64,000 nt of DNA from Zhengitettix transpicula (lineage: Eukaryota > Arthropoda > Insecta > Orthoptera > Tetrigidae): positions 210,596,746-210,660,745 of the forward strand of contig CM073590.1 of assembly GCA_037074705.1 (NCBI GenBank). The letters are read 5' to 3'. The first letter of the stretch is position 1, and each line of letters opens with the position of its first letter. Both the position numbers and the translations under genes were made by a program. Of this stretch, positions 22,704 through 32,349 are shown piece by piece. Under the pieces are notes generated by a model. The model did not search any database. It saw nothing but the letters and a program-made list of their open reading frames with translations, and was not told where the DNA came from.

Positions 22704-23621
22704 ACTTGCTGTCATTTTGTGGTGGAATGATCGCACTTAAAACACTAACCTTAAGCACCCTTCTCTCTCTGCTACAGCATAAGCTGCATTGGCCAGGTAA
22801 CTGAATTCTATGTTTCCCATCCAGAGTACATTACGACACCCTTCCTACTCTATGCGGAAAGATATGTGGCCACAGCAGCGAGCCCCAGTGCTGTTTTTCT
22901 CAGTTTCCACGCTACGAACGCCTGATTCTCAATTACGAAGGACCCATTTGTTTTCATGAGCCGGTTACATGCCATAGATCGCGGCAAAACTTCCAAACCA
23001 AAATAGCAGCCGCGTCGATATGGTTCATGCAAGGAAGAAAAAGGTCGCAATTAAATTAGTTAAAAATTCACAACTTTGAGTTAAGTTTTTTAAACAAGTG
23101 CAAAACCAATTTTTCTGTGAGAAGTTTTAGAACACACAAAGGCCACTATTAAATGTTTTCCTCTGTACATCGATGAGTTCATAAAAAAACTTGACTATAA
23201 CGATGTCTGGACTAACAGTGGTTTTGGTGCAGGGCGTTTTGGAGCTGACTCTAAATTTACTTTATGTTCTGAATTCAAATATGACATTAGTTTTTGAGAT
23301 ATAAAAAATTCGTACATTACGTTACACTACAGTAAGTTGAACCTGTGGATCAGAAAAAAAGACAACAAAAATTATAATTTTCAAGAAATGAAGAACTGCT
23401 TTCAAACGAAACTCAGCGCTAAATGCTATGAAACCGAATTGAAGGATCATAATGGAAAATGCTCAGTTTCGATGGAAATTATTTCATTATTTGAATTAAA
23501 TAATTGAATATCCATTCTGCTGTGAAGTCATAAATTGAGACCGTTAAGAACGTGATTTCGTAAATTGCAGCTGTGCTTGTTTCCAGGTACAACGGATTGA
23601 GAAGACACGCAACTGACGAGG
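22704..23621. other. AT-rich tract, no supported gene
   Basis: A minus-strand frame of 66 codons (22850-23050) is less AT-rich than its flanks but has no recognisable motif. Nothing else is supported. Confidence 0.4.
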
Positions 23622-23712
23622 GGTCGACCTAGGTAGCTTAGATGCTAAAGGTATCGCCTAATAAGCGGAGATCCTGGGTTATATTCCCGGTACTGTCAAC
23701 ATTTTTTCATCC
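23622..23712 (+). mobile_element. tRNA-derived SINE head (degenerate)
   Basis: GGTCGACCTAGGTAGCTTAG followed by GCCTAATAAGCGGAGATCC and GGGTTATATTCCCGG resembles a tRNA arm by arm. TAGCTTAGATGC serves as the A box and GGTTATATTCC (23677-23687) as the B box, with two changes from GGTTCGANTCC. A CATTTTTTCATCC tail follows, as in insect SINEs. No CCA-type folding partner is intact, so a working tRNA gene is unlikely. No target duplication was found. Confidence 0.5.
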
Positions 23713-24628
23713 TGAAACTTTAATAGTGTATTATTTAGAAAAAATAAAGTAACTTAAAATTCATATACAATAAGTAAAAAAATTTAATAATAATATTAAA
23801 CTTTCTACAGTTATACATGAGAAAAAAAGTAAGTGATGAAAGAAGTTCCCTTATCGGTTTTGTAAGCTTATTTTTCTTGTCGATCTTGAACGAATCTTCA
23901 TAGAACAGTGTTTTTAAACTCTATCAGAATCTGCAATTACATCTTCCTTGGTAGCGGCCTCCCACAGTTTTATGTCCTTCACCTGTTGTTCTTCATTTCT
24001 GTCTCTCCCATTCTACAGTAATTTGTATTCTAAACTTTATCAATAGTCTACACAAAACAGACATAATATAAATATTTTTTAAGACATTCTCTTAACAATT
24101 ATAAATGAAAGTCAGCAATATAATATGTATAATAAACTGAAAAATAAATAATTCTTATATAAACAAAACGACAAAAATAATTTATAAAAAAAACTCTTTT
24201 TGACACTTCTCTGTTAAAATGACTCCTATATTATATTTGGCAATAGCAATAATTACAATTCGTGACGTTTCTTTTCACCCCACGAAACCAGACTCCTGGG
24301 CATTTCATTAACATTCCCACGGCCTATGTTAGTTGCGTATGGAAAATAATGAAAACCTAAATTAGTTTGAAGGATCTGCTTGGCTTGTGTGTCTGAGTAC
24401 GTGCCTCATTTATTTCAAGCAATTACCTATTTGCTTTGTCGCACTATATTGGCGTGCCTAAAGAAATGAAAAGTGTTGGTTGGCCACCTCTTAAATTACA
24501 TTCTGTGTGAAGATTGATACGTTTTGGCTATAATTGAAGTTTGTTTTCCTCTTTACTTTAAAGTACGGGAATTCTATTGTTCCGAAAGAGTCTCCGTGAC
24601 CTTCAATTTACACTCACTTTCCAACAAC
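23713..24628. other. AT-rich tract, no supported feature
   Basis: Apart from long A-rich runs near 24060-24200 I see no coding frame or repeat structure. Confidence 0.4.
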
Positions 24629-26188
24629 TGCAATTTTGTCGTGCATTGGAGCCATATAATTCTTGCATTTATTTTATGACACCTCCTCGTCGGTATAAAA
24701 TCAAGTAGATGTTTATGTTTGCAGATGAGACTTACAGCCGATTAAACACACAGTCCTAAAACTTTTTTTTTGGTTCCTTGTACTTTAGAACTGCCGTTTA
24801 AACTATTCTTCAGGGCGTCGAATTTGAAATCTGTTTGTCTCTACGAACAATATTAAGATGCGGAAATAAAATTTGGGGTCAGATAAATAGATATCACAGC
24901 AAACTAAATTAAAAATCAATTATCAAGGGGGTCATTTTGAAAATAAATTAAGTATACGTTTGGAAAATGTGTAATGAATGATTATTTATGTGGAGTTATT
25001 TTGAAGGTAAAACGTTTATTTGGTCGGGGATGGTGAGTCGAATGTCTGCCTGCGTCACTTGGTACGGCGCCGTATTTTGAGCGGACGTGTCCTGAGCGGT
25101 CAACAGTCCCTTCCTCAATCCCGACCGCTGAGCGAGTAGGTTTAAAGTTTTCCGAAGAGCAACTTTATCAGTCTTGGTTTTAACATTAAGTGAATGTAAT
25201 ACAAGTTTAATGTATAACATTTCTGAAACGTATCTGGATTTACAATTTCTATCTCTATCTATAATATGGAAACTGTTCCAATTGGTATTATAAATTATCA
25301 TGTTTGTAAAATCTAGCTTTGTTAGAATTTTTAGAAACACGGACTTTGAAATTAGATCATTTAATTGACTTTACAACACCTGAAGAGGTCCTAATAAATT
25401 AGTGATGAAACTTTGAGAATGTTTTTTTCTATTATAATGTTTAAAAATTTAAATTAATAATAAATTTATAACTAAACATGTTGAAGTTTTCATTTATTTA
25501 ATGACGTGAGATAAATATAACTGTTAAAATATTTGTATCTTAATTGATAATTTTTAAGCATATTTATAAGCCACTACCAACTGAAACAGTTTCGATATTA
25601 TTGATACAGATAAAAATTATAAATCCAGCTAAGTTTCAGAAATGTTATACATTAAACTTGTATTACATTCACTTAATGTTTTTATACCTGCTCGCTCAGC
25701 GGTCGGGATTGAGGAAGGGACTGTTGTCCGCTCAGGACACGTCCGCTCAAAATACGGCGCCGTACCAAGTTACGCAGGCAGACATTCGACTCACCAGCCC
25801 CGACCAAATAAACGTTTTGCCTTCAAAATAACTCCGCATAAATAATCATTCATTACACATTTTCCAAACGTGGACTTAATTTATTTTCAAAATGACCCCA
25901 TTGATTTTTAATTTAGTTTGCTTTGATATCTATTTGTCTGACCCCAAATTTTATTCCCGCTTCTTAATATTGCTCACAGAGACAAACAGATTTCAAATTC
26001 AGCGCCCTAAATAATAGTTTAAACTGCAGTTCTAAAGTACAAGGCACCAAAAAGCTTTTAGGACTGTGTGTTTAATCGGCTGTAAGTCTCATCTGCAAAC
26101 ATAAGCATCTATTTCATTTCCTACCGACGGGGAGGGGGTCATAAAATAAAGCAATAATTATATGGCTTCAATGCACGACAAAATTTCA
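24629..26188. repeat. 1.56-kb imperfect inverted repeat (large palindrome)
   Basis: The left arm (about 24629-25300) and right arm (about 25553-26188) are reverse complements over roughly 640-670 bp, separated by about 250 bp. The outer ends are GCAATTTTGTCGTGCATTGG on the left and its near complement CAATGCACGACAAAATTTCA on the right. The core of each arm is unusually GC-rich and nearly identical, including GGTACGGCGCCGTA. The inner flanks (GTATAACATTTCTGAAAC) match too. Both arms contain the same spurious frame with SGLRKGLLSAQDTSAQNTA. No terminal target duplication was seen. It may be a foldback DNA transposon, two head-on insertions, or an inverted duplication. Confidence 0.8.
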
Positions 26189-26240
26189 GATTGAGGAAGG
26201 GACGCTTGTCCGCTCAAAGTTCCGCCGCTCAAAATACGAC
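26189..26240 (+). repeat. Third partial copy of the palindrome core
   Basis: Directly after the right arm, GATTGAGGAAGGGACGCTTG then TCCGCTCAAAGTTC and CCGCTCAAAATACGAC repeat part of the arm core in the same direction as the right arm. This direct repeat on top of an inverted repeat argues for a tandemly arranged parent element or repeated insertions. Confidence 0.6.
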
Positions 26241-26542
26241 TCCCTTAGTACAAAGGAAGAAGGGAACAATGGCAGGACCTCAACAGTAACTAAGGTCCAC
26301 AAAAGGGGTGCCTGAAGAATGTATTTAATAATCACCCGCGACAGCTCCAGTGGCGGCCAAATTTGTTAGGCCGAACTAATTTGAGAGTTCCTCAAGTGTT
26401 CTAATTTTGAAACACAGGAAGAGAGAAAAATTCAGGCAGTCGGTTTGATGTTCTGGTAAGGAGGATTCTGGTCCAAGTCACGGTCCAAGCAGTTCCAAAC
26501 CAAAACTGTCGATCTTTCGAGAAGGAGAATGCGACTATCTCA

Positions 26543-26821
26543 TTAGAATAACAATTCAGAATCCCAAAACTCTTTCGGACACCGGCTGCCAATAGTTCCC
26601 ACAGCTGAGAGCTGTTTTTCAACGTTGCTCAGACGACGACACAGCTGATGACGCACTCCCATGATCCGGAAGCGACGCCGTACCAGCCAACTGCAAATAA
26701 GACCCCTGCCTTCGCATACTGATTTGGGCACCGTTAAATAACATTTTTTTAGAAAGCCGTCGTAAAGTGTACATTTCACACTTTTCTTATCAAGATACTC
26801 GGAAAACTTTTTTTCATCCAA
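26543..26821 (-). CDS. Unrecognised 92-codon frame
   Basis: The frame reads MDEKKFSEYLDKKSVKCTLY and then YLTVPKSVCEGRGLIC, WLVRRRFRIMG and LSNVEKQLSAVG. Composition is less AT-rich than the flanks and the peptide is not obviously low-complexity, so a gene or transposon remnant is possible. A second minus-strand frame (26401-26622) overlaps its 3' end in another phase, with AAGVRKSFGILNCYSN. I recognise no domain and see no start context or splice sites worth relying on. Confidence 0.15.
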   Translation of the reverse strand: MDEKKFSEYLDKKSVKCTLYDGFLKKCYLTVPKSVCEGRGLICSWLVRRRFRIMGVRHQLCRRLSNVEKQLSAVGTIGSRCPKEFWDSELLF

Positions 26822-27547
26822 AGTTTAAACCATGTGGTTTTATCAGTTGGAGAAAAATCATTGTATAGTACTTTTAACAGAAGTGTTACCTTATGTGTAC
26901 GATATCATGACACGTATAATTTCGACGAGTTCAATTTGTGCGGGAACCCGCCACCTATGCAGTACCCACCGAAATAAAAACAACTAAACAGAATAGCCCA
27001 GTCTTTCGGGGTTCTTTATCTTCGCTGTCGCCGTGATCTACTGGTCGATTGGTCAACGGACGCTGCAGGATTTATTTCTCATGAAGACCAGGACTGAGGC
27101 AATAAATTCTGTCTCGCCGTCCTGAGAAGATCAAGTTATTTTGCACCTACCGTTCTAATCTATTTGTAAGTGACAATTACAAGCAGATTAATGTCTCATT
27201 GAAATGGGATGAAGGTGTCCAAACATACAGTTTATCTCGCCCGTAAGTGGTTTGTTAGATATTCCTTCACCGTGCACTCTTCCCGTCTGACTACTCGTGA
27301 CAACCAATATCTGACACCACTATAATCACTTAAACTTCTAAACACAATCTGGTGCTGCCTCCGCTGTCTGATCTCCGATTTTCTCCCATTCTCACTCTTA
27401 TTTTCTTTGCGTACCCCTTGCCCACGTATCCAACGTTTTATTTTGGTGAAATAAATGTGCGATCAAGCTCCAAATTATCTGTACTCAGAAACTTCGGATT
27501 TGGCGAATTTGTTCGTATTATTATCATTAGTTTTCTACCCATAGGCA

Positions 27548-28240
27548 GGTTTTCAAATGCTAGATCTCCATTTACTCCTCCCATCTTCTTCCATCCTCTT
27601 CATGTTCTCATATTTTCCGCATCATTTGATGTCATCTATAACTTTGTGCCTTCTTCTACATTTCGGTTTCTTACATTGAACTCCATGGTTTTGGTACATG
27701 CCCTACCCAGTTCTTCTTCCTTTCTCTTATAATTTCTCCTCCTCTCACCAACCCTCTTCAAAACTTCTAATTGTCACCCTTTCCATCCTCCTCCACATCC
27801 TTATCTCAACATCTCCCATCTTTTTCTCAGTCTCCTTTTTCAACGTCCACGTCTCTCCTCCGTACAGAGCCAAACTGCAGACAAAGCACTTGCCTAATCT
27901 TTTTCTCAGTCCTTTTTATAGTTTGCCACATAATAACTTCCTTGTTCTATCAAATGTTTCCTTACCTATGGCAACACGCGTTTTTTTTCTCCTGACGGCA
28001 TCTCAAGTCTTCAGACACTATATTTCCCAGATATTTAAAGGAACTTACATGGTTGATATTTACTTGCCCTATCTTAATCTTTGTAGGTTTCTTCCTTCAC
28101 TATCAACCGTGCTCTTTGTTTTTGAGGCGTTTATTCTCATGTCATATTCCTCACAATCTTTATTTAAATATTTTGTTTGCCATTCTTCCACTTTCAGCCA
28201 ACAGTACCATGTCATCAGCATCAATTATAAATAATAATAA
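27548..28240 (-). pseudogene. LINE reverse transcriptase C-terminal remnant
   Basis: On the minus strand, in shifting frames, the order of motifs is that of a non-LTR retrotransposon polymerase. The catalytic block DADDMVLLAESG is followed by EEYDMRINASKTKS, then VSSFKYLG with IVSEDLRC. Further on come SLALYGGETWTLKK, RMWRRMERV, NWVGHVPK-like residues (WVGHV), and DDIK.CGKYENMKRM ahead of WRSSI. The last blocks are typical of the post-RT region of insect LINEs of the RTE/Jockey-like kinds. At least four frameshifts or stops interrupt it. The plus-strand frames of 126 and 178 codons over the same DNA are antisense shadows. The 5' part of the element is not visible. Confidence 0.75.
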
Positions 28241-28808
28241 TAGGCCTTCTAAATTCAGTCCAACCCAAGAAAATCGGCTTGTTTACTTTCCAATCTGATG
28301 CTTTCTTGTTTCTATAAATAGCAATGGATACAGAATAAAATTCAGTTCAATATATAATTAAATAATTTAGCTATACTGACTGGTTCCAAACAATATATAA
28401 TATAATCGATTCGGAAGGGAAGGGAAGGGAAGAAATGATTGAAAGGAAAGTTAGAATTGATTTATAAATAATTTTGCTGATTTTAAATAAATTTTAATAC
28501 AAAAGACAGTAGCTCAAATTATGCAGAATCGAAAAACGCTATGTCAGGGATTGTTACTGAAACTTGAACTCTCAAAATCTGTATCCAAAGACTGATAAAG
28601 TTTGATAAATATTAATAAAATAATATCAAGCAACGGATAATTTTTAAAAAATTCAAGTTGGAACTATTAATTGCATTAAATTCAAGACTTAAATTTTTTC
28701 AGAATAAGTTAGTCGGTATTTATGAGATAATCAAATGATTCTCTCATCGGCAGCTGAAATTAAATAAATTCCATAAATTAGGGTACCATGTAAGCCACGG
28801 AAAGGGTC
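28241..28808. other. AT-rich tract with a GGAAG-type microsatellite
   Basis: A short (GGAAG)n-like run lies at 28413-28432. The rest is AT-rich with nothing supported. Confidence 0.45.
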
Positions 28809-28979
28809 CAATAAATAGTTCTCGGTATTCACACGGGTTTTGCATATTTATATTTAGACGCAACGTTTCGACGACTAAAAGCTCTGTCGTCATCTTCTAG
28901 ACAGAGCTTTTAGTCGTCGAAACGTTGCGTCTAGATATAAATATGCAAAACCCGTGTGAATACCGAGAACTATTTATTG
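28809..28979. repeat. 171-bp palindrome, family P1 copy B
   Basis: Arms run from CAATAAATAGTTCTCGG to its complement CCGAGAACTATTTATTG, with near-perfect pairing through GTTTTGCATATTTATAT and AACGTTTCGACGACTAAAAG. The centre near 28888-28902 (CATCTTCTAGACAG) is asymmetric. It matches the 13.8-kb palindrome in arrangement and core sequence. The right flank carries CGGGAAAGACTTCAA, the complement of the left flank of the other copy. Confidence 0.75.
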
Positions 28980-29865
28980 AACAACTACATCGGGAAAGAC
29001 TTCAATCTTTGATCACGGAAAGGGTGATCACAAAATTTTCAATAGACAAAAAAAAACATATTCAGAATGTTAAAAAGTAATTTTAGGCTTCCGGCATGTT
29101 TTGGACTTGGATATTACTACTCTCAATGCACATAAATAACCGTCGTATACTAGTCAAATATTAGTTCTGCTGATACTAGTATTCTGATAACCAGTATTCA
29201 AAAAAAGGCAGCGATCGACGAACTATAAAACTTCATAATTAAATTCCTGCCAACGGTCTGGCCCTTGGCTCCGAAAAAACCCGTTGTATGCCATTTAAAA
29301 TAACAAAACTGACTTAATAAAAATAAGAGATTATAACGGACAAAAATAACGGTATTTCTATGTACTAGATTCCTAGGATTCTCGAAAATGCGGTCATTCC
29401 GCGACAATGTAACTAGTAGGAGAATGTAATTAATTAGAAAAATCGTATACTAATAATATAAAAATTTACTGTCGTAATTCTGTGATGTCGTAAGATGTAA
29501 TATTTTTACGGGGCTCATCAAGGAAAAAGTTCTTTATTTAATGAACGTAAGCTTTCCGGGGAATTTATTTATTAAATCATTCTCTGTTTTTTAAGCAGGG
29601 AATTTTTTTTTGTCAGAACACAACGTTTTCGCGTTTATCAGCATCGCAATCAGCATCAGTCTGTCTGACGACGGCGATGACGCTCATCACAGAAATTTGA
29701 CGCGGTTGATATAACCAGAATCATGTATTAAAGGTTCTTTATTGCTGAGAAGCAAAATATAATAATGTGCAAGACCAGTCAAAATATAGAATTTTCATTA
29801 ATAGAATTTGTTATTAAAATTCGTCAATACTTCAAGGTCAAAATGAAAAATTTACGTCTGTTAGA
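28980..29865. other. AT-rich tract with a duplicated block
   Basis: The block at 29556-29630 (GGGGAATTTATTTATTAAAT ... TGTCAGAACACAACG) is repeated at 29967-30040 inside the next Penelope pair and partly at 20199-20250. No gene is supported. Confidence 0.45.
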
Positions 29866-30149
29866 AAATTATTATTAAGAAAGAGCGAAATACGGACAAA
29901 AGAAGTGATAATATAAATACAACGGTTCAGAAAGTATTTTTCCTTTCTTCAGGTAGGATTTCCCGGTGAATCTATTTATTAAATGATTCTGGGTTTTTAA
30001 AGCGAGGCAATTCTTTTGTCAGAACACAACTTTTTCGAAACCCTTTTTTTTTCAGTTTTCTTAGCACCTGAAGAAACGAACAAGGTTTCCTGAAACGTTG
30101 TAATCACTTATTTTGCTTGTATTTGGCTATCTTACTAATTATTAATACT
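29866..30149. mobile_element. Inverted pair of Penelope-like 3' ends
   Basis: The left arm (minus sense) and right arm (plus sense) are inverted copies. AGCGAAATACGGACAAAAGA on the left pairs with TTGCTTGTATTTGGCTATCT on the right. The 29-nt modules are at 29924-29952 (minus) and 30068-30096 (plus). The spacer contains the dispersed GTGAATCTATTTATTAAATG block. No coding is present. Confidence 0.65.
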
Positions 30150-31089
30150 TCAAAGTATTTATTAGTTATTTGAAAAATTACAACTTTTATTTCGTAAAAT
30201 ATAAAAATGTCTAGTTACATTTAGTGATAGTGGAATATCAGTGTTGGATTGTCCAGGCTTTCTATTTTCAAGTTATTTTGAAGAGTCTTGATGCATTGCA
30301 GAGAATTTTATTTTATTTATTTTATTCCATTAGTCCTCGTATGAGGAAATATGATACGTCAATACATAAAAATGCAATAAAAAAATTGGATGCTAAAATT
30401 ATAAATAATTAGAAGTTAATATAAAAAATACTACAATTCGGGAACACAAATTCCTCTGTCCAACATTCGTAAAATATATTAATAATAACAAAAATAATAA
30501 TTTAAATATGATAAGGGTATAATATAATATTTACAGTTCTAATAAAAATATTCGATTCGTACTAATAAATAATTAATGATTCCAGAATTAATTACCATAA
30601 AATATGGAACTTACACATCACACAAGAATAAACACAAAACTTGACACACGCACACTAGTAAGCCGTCATATTTCCGCAAAAAGTTATTTTAGTAACTTTC
30701 TTCTAAACTTCTACAACTCGTTGTTTTCCAAAACAGTGTAATTAATGAAAAATAGCATATTTAGATTTTTGTCATCCTTAACAAACGTCCTCAAAATATG
30801 AAATAAATTACGTAGACAGCATGGAAAGTTATTCTATTCCGTAAAAGAATTTAAATATTTATTATATATTTCTGGGTAACAAAGAATCAAATAAGACGTT
30901 AGAAAACTATGCATTAGCCAAGCTTGGAGTGTGAGAAACGTGTTATCATATAATTATTAGATATGAAAATTTTATGAACAGTCCGTTAAATCTATATTCT
31001 AGAAGCCGTTTTTATGGCCGATATAAAATCTGCATTTACTAAATTAATTGGCATTTTAAAGTACAAATGAGGAAGTAGCAGGTCAAGAA
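30150..31089. other. AT-rich tract, no supported gene
   Basis: Very AT-rich throughout. A 62-codon plus frame at 30224-30412 has no recognisable motif. Confidence 0.4.
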
Positions 31090-31470
31090 ATAAAATAAAG
31101 AATGGTGTGACGGTCTAAGGGGAATAAAACCCGATCTGATGTGTAGAAAACCTGGGTGAAGGACGCGTCTATATCTGCACGATCGGGGGTGAGCACCTGG
31201 AAACGAGGGCGACACTTTGCAGAGGCACGGAGTGTACGTGGGCGAAGAAGCCGTCGCTGCTATTTCGGTTTTGCGCATGTGCGTATTGCGTTCGACCCAG
31301 AGACCCAGACAGGCAGAGACCTTGAATTGCCCCCCACCAGACAGTCCAGACGTCGAGGAACCTCAAAGTGCTCTCTCTCTCTCATACACACACACACACA
31401 CATACAGAAACACATTACCAGGTGCACCCTCAGACGCCCCCAGACGAGTCCCAAGTACGCCGTTGTTAGT
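31090..31470. promoter_or_regulatory. CpG-rich island with NRF1-like site
   Basis: Against AT-rich flanks, this ~380-bp stretch is GC- and CpG-rich. It contains TTGCGCATGTGCG near 31270-31282, one change from the NRF1 palindrome TGCGCATGCGCA. CT and AC microsatellites (31371-31382 and 31386-31402) lie inside it. Overlapping frames on both strands (80-106 codons) show no recognised domain. It could be a promoter or first exon of an unseen gene, or an old GC-rich repeat. No TATA or initiator placement can be argued. Confidence 0.3.
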
Positions 31471-31773
31471 AATTAGCTAATCGAAGCTGCATTCAGATAT
31501 TAATTACTAGATACATTTCATCAGCTAAGTAACATCTCGAAAAAATATATTTGAAATCCAGAAATTTCATTAAAATAAAACTCTCGTTTACCAAATCCAC
31601 AAAACCTCATTACGTATTTTCCTTTAGCAACAGCTTAAAATACAATATTTTACCCGATATCATTCATTTGGATCGATATGGACTCGACATATCAGAAATA
31701 ATGTTTCCGTTCCTCTGTGGCGTGTTCCAGAACTTATTTCATAATTGAAATATAATTTGTGAGGGGATAAATT

Positions 31774-32349
31774 ATGATACCAGTGGAACTAACAAAGCAG
31801 CACAGGGAGCACAAGAAACCGTATGAGTGCAAGACACCGGACATTCTACAGGTTGGGTACGAAAATTATGTATGGAGAAAATATCCTGTACACAGATTTC
31901 ACATCAATAATTATTTCGGAGACAAAATGTTGTACGGTAGCATTCATGAACAAAAATTTGATTATTTAGATATTTACACGATTTAGAGGTCAATTTTTTT
32001 TGTATTGATAGTCTGCTAAACATTTGTAACAGTTTAAATGTGAACTAGGCGACTGTTACTAAAGCTTCCGCCGGGATATTCTCTCACCGAAAATATATAA
32101 AGGTTGTAAGTGAAATTTATCGAAGGAAAACGTACAATGTATAAAATTCCGAATGAAACTGATTTTTTTAGAGAGGCTTCAGTTGGGAAAATCAAAGCAT
32201 TTAATGAATGTAACGGAATTCTTGATATCAGAAAATTTAAGCTAGGATTAAACATAGTTAGACGTAATTGGTTTGCAGTCTTATGCAAGGTGCCGTTGGA
32301 GGCGATGAACGACGAGTTAGACGAATCAGTTCCTAAAGTTATAACTTAG
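31774..32349 (+). CDS. Two unrecognised frames, possible decayed coding unit
   Basis: Two plus-strand frames lie close together. The one at 31774-31986 (70 codons) reads VELTKQHREHKKPYECKTPD and YVWRKYPVHRFHINNYFGDK. The one at 32110-32349 (79 codons) reads YKIPNETDFFREASVGKIKA, FKLGLNIVRRNWFAVLC and VPLEAMNDELDESVPK. The peptides have balanced composition and the plus strand is purine-rich, which suggests a former coding unit continuing to about 32640 with many stops. I recognise no family. A transposon or other insertion-derived gene is possible; chance cannot be excluded. Confidence 0.2.

Noticed and set aside
23622..23700. Functional tRNA gene
   Set aside because: The B box has two changes and no intact acceptor stem or terminator arrangement is seen; a SINE head fits better.
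25000..25831. Matching peptide in two frames (SGLRKGLLSAQDTSAQNTA) as a duplicated gene
   Set aside because: The match follows from the large inverted repeat; third positions are no more variable than others and there is no start or splice context.
27352..28234. Long plus-strand frames (126 and 178 codons) that could pass for a serine/leucine-rich membrane protein
   Set aside because: They are antisense to a LINE reverse transcriptase remnant whose motifs, ending in the DADD block, are readable on the minus strand.
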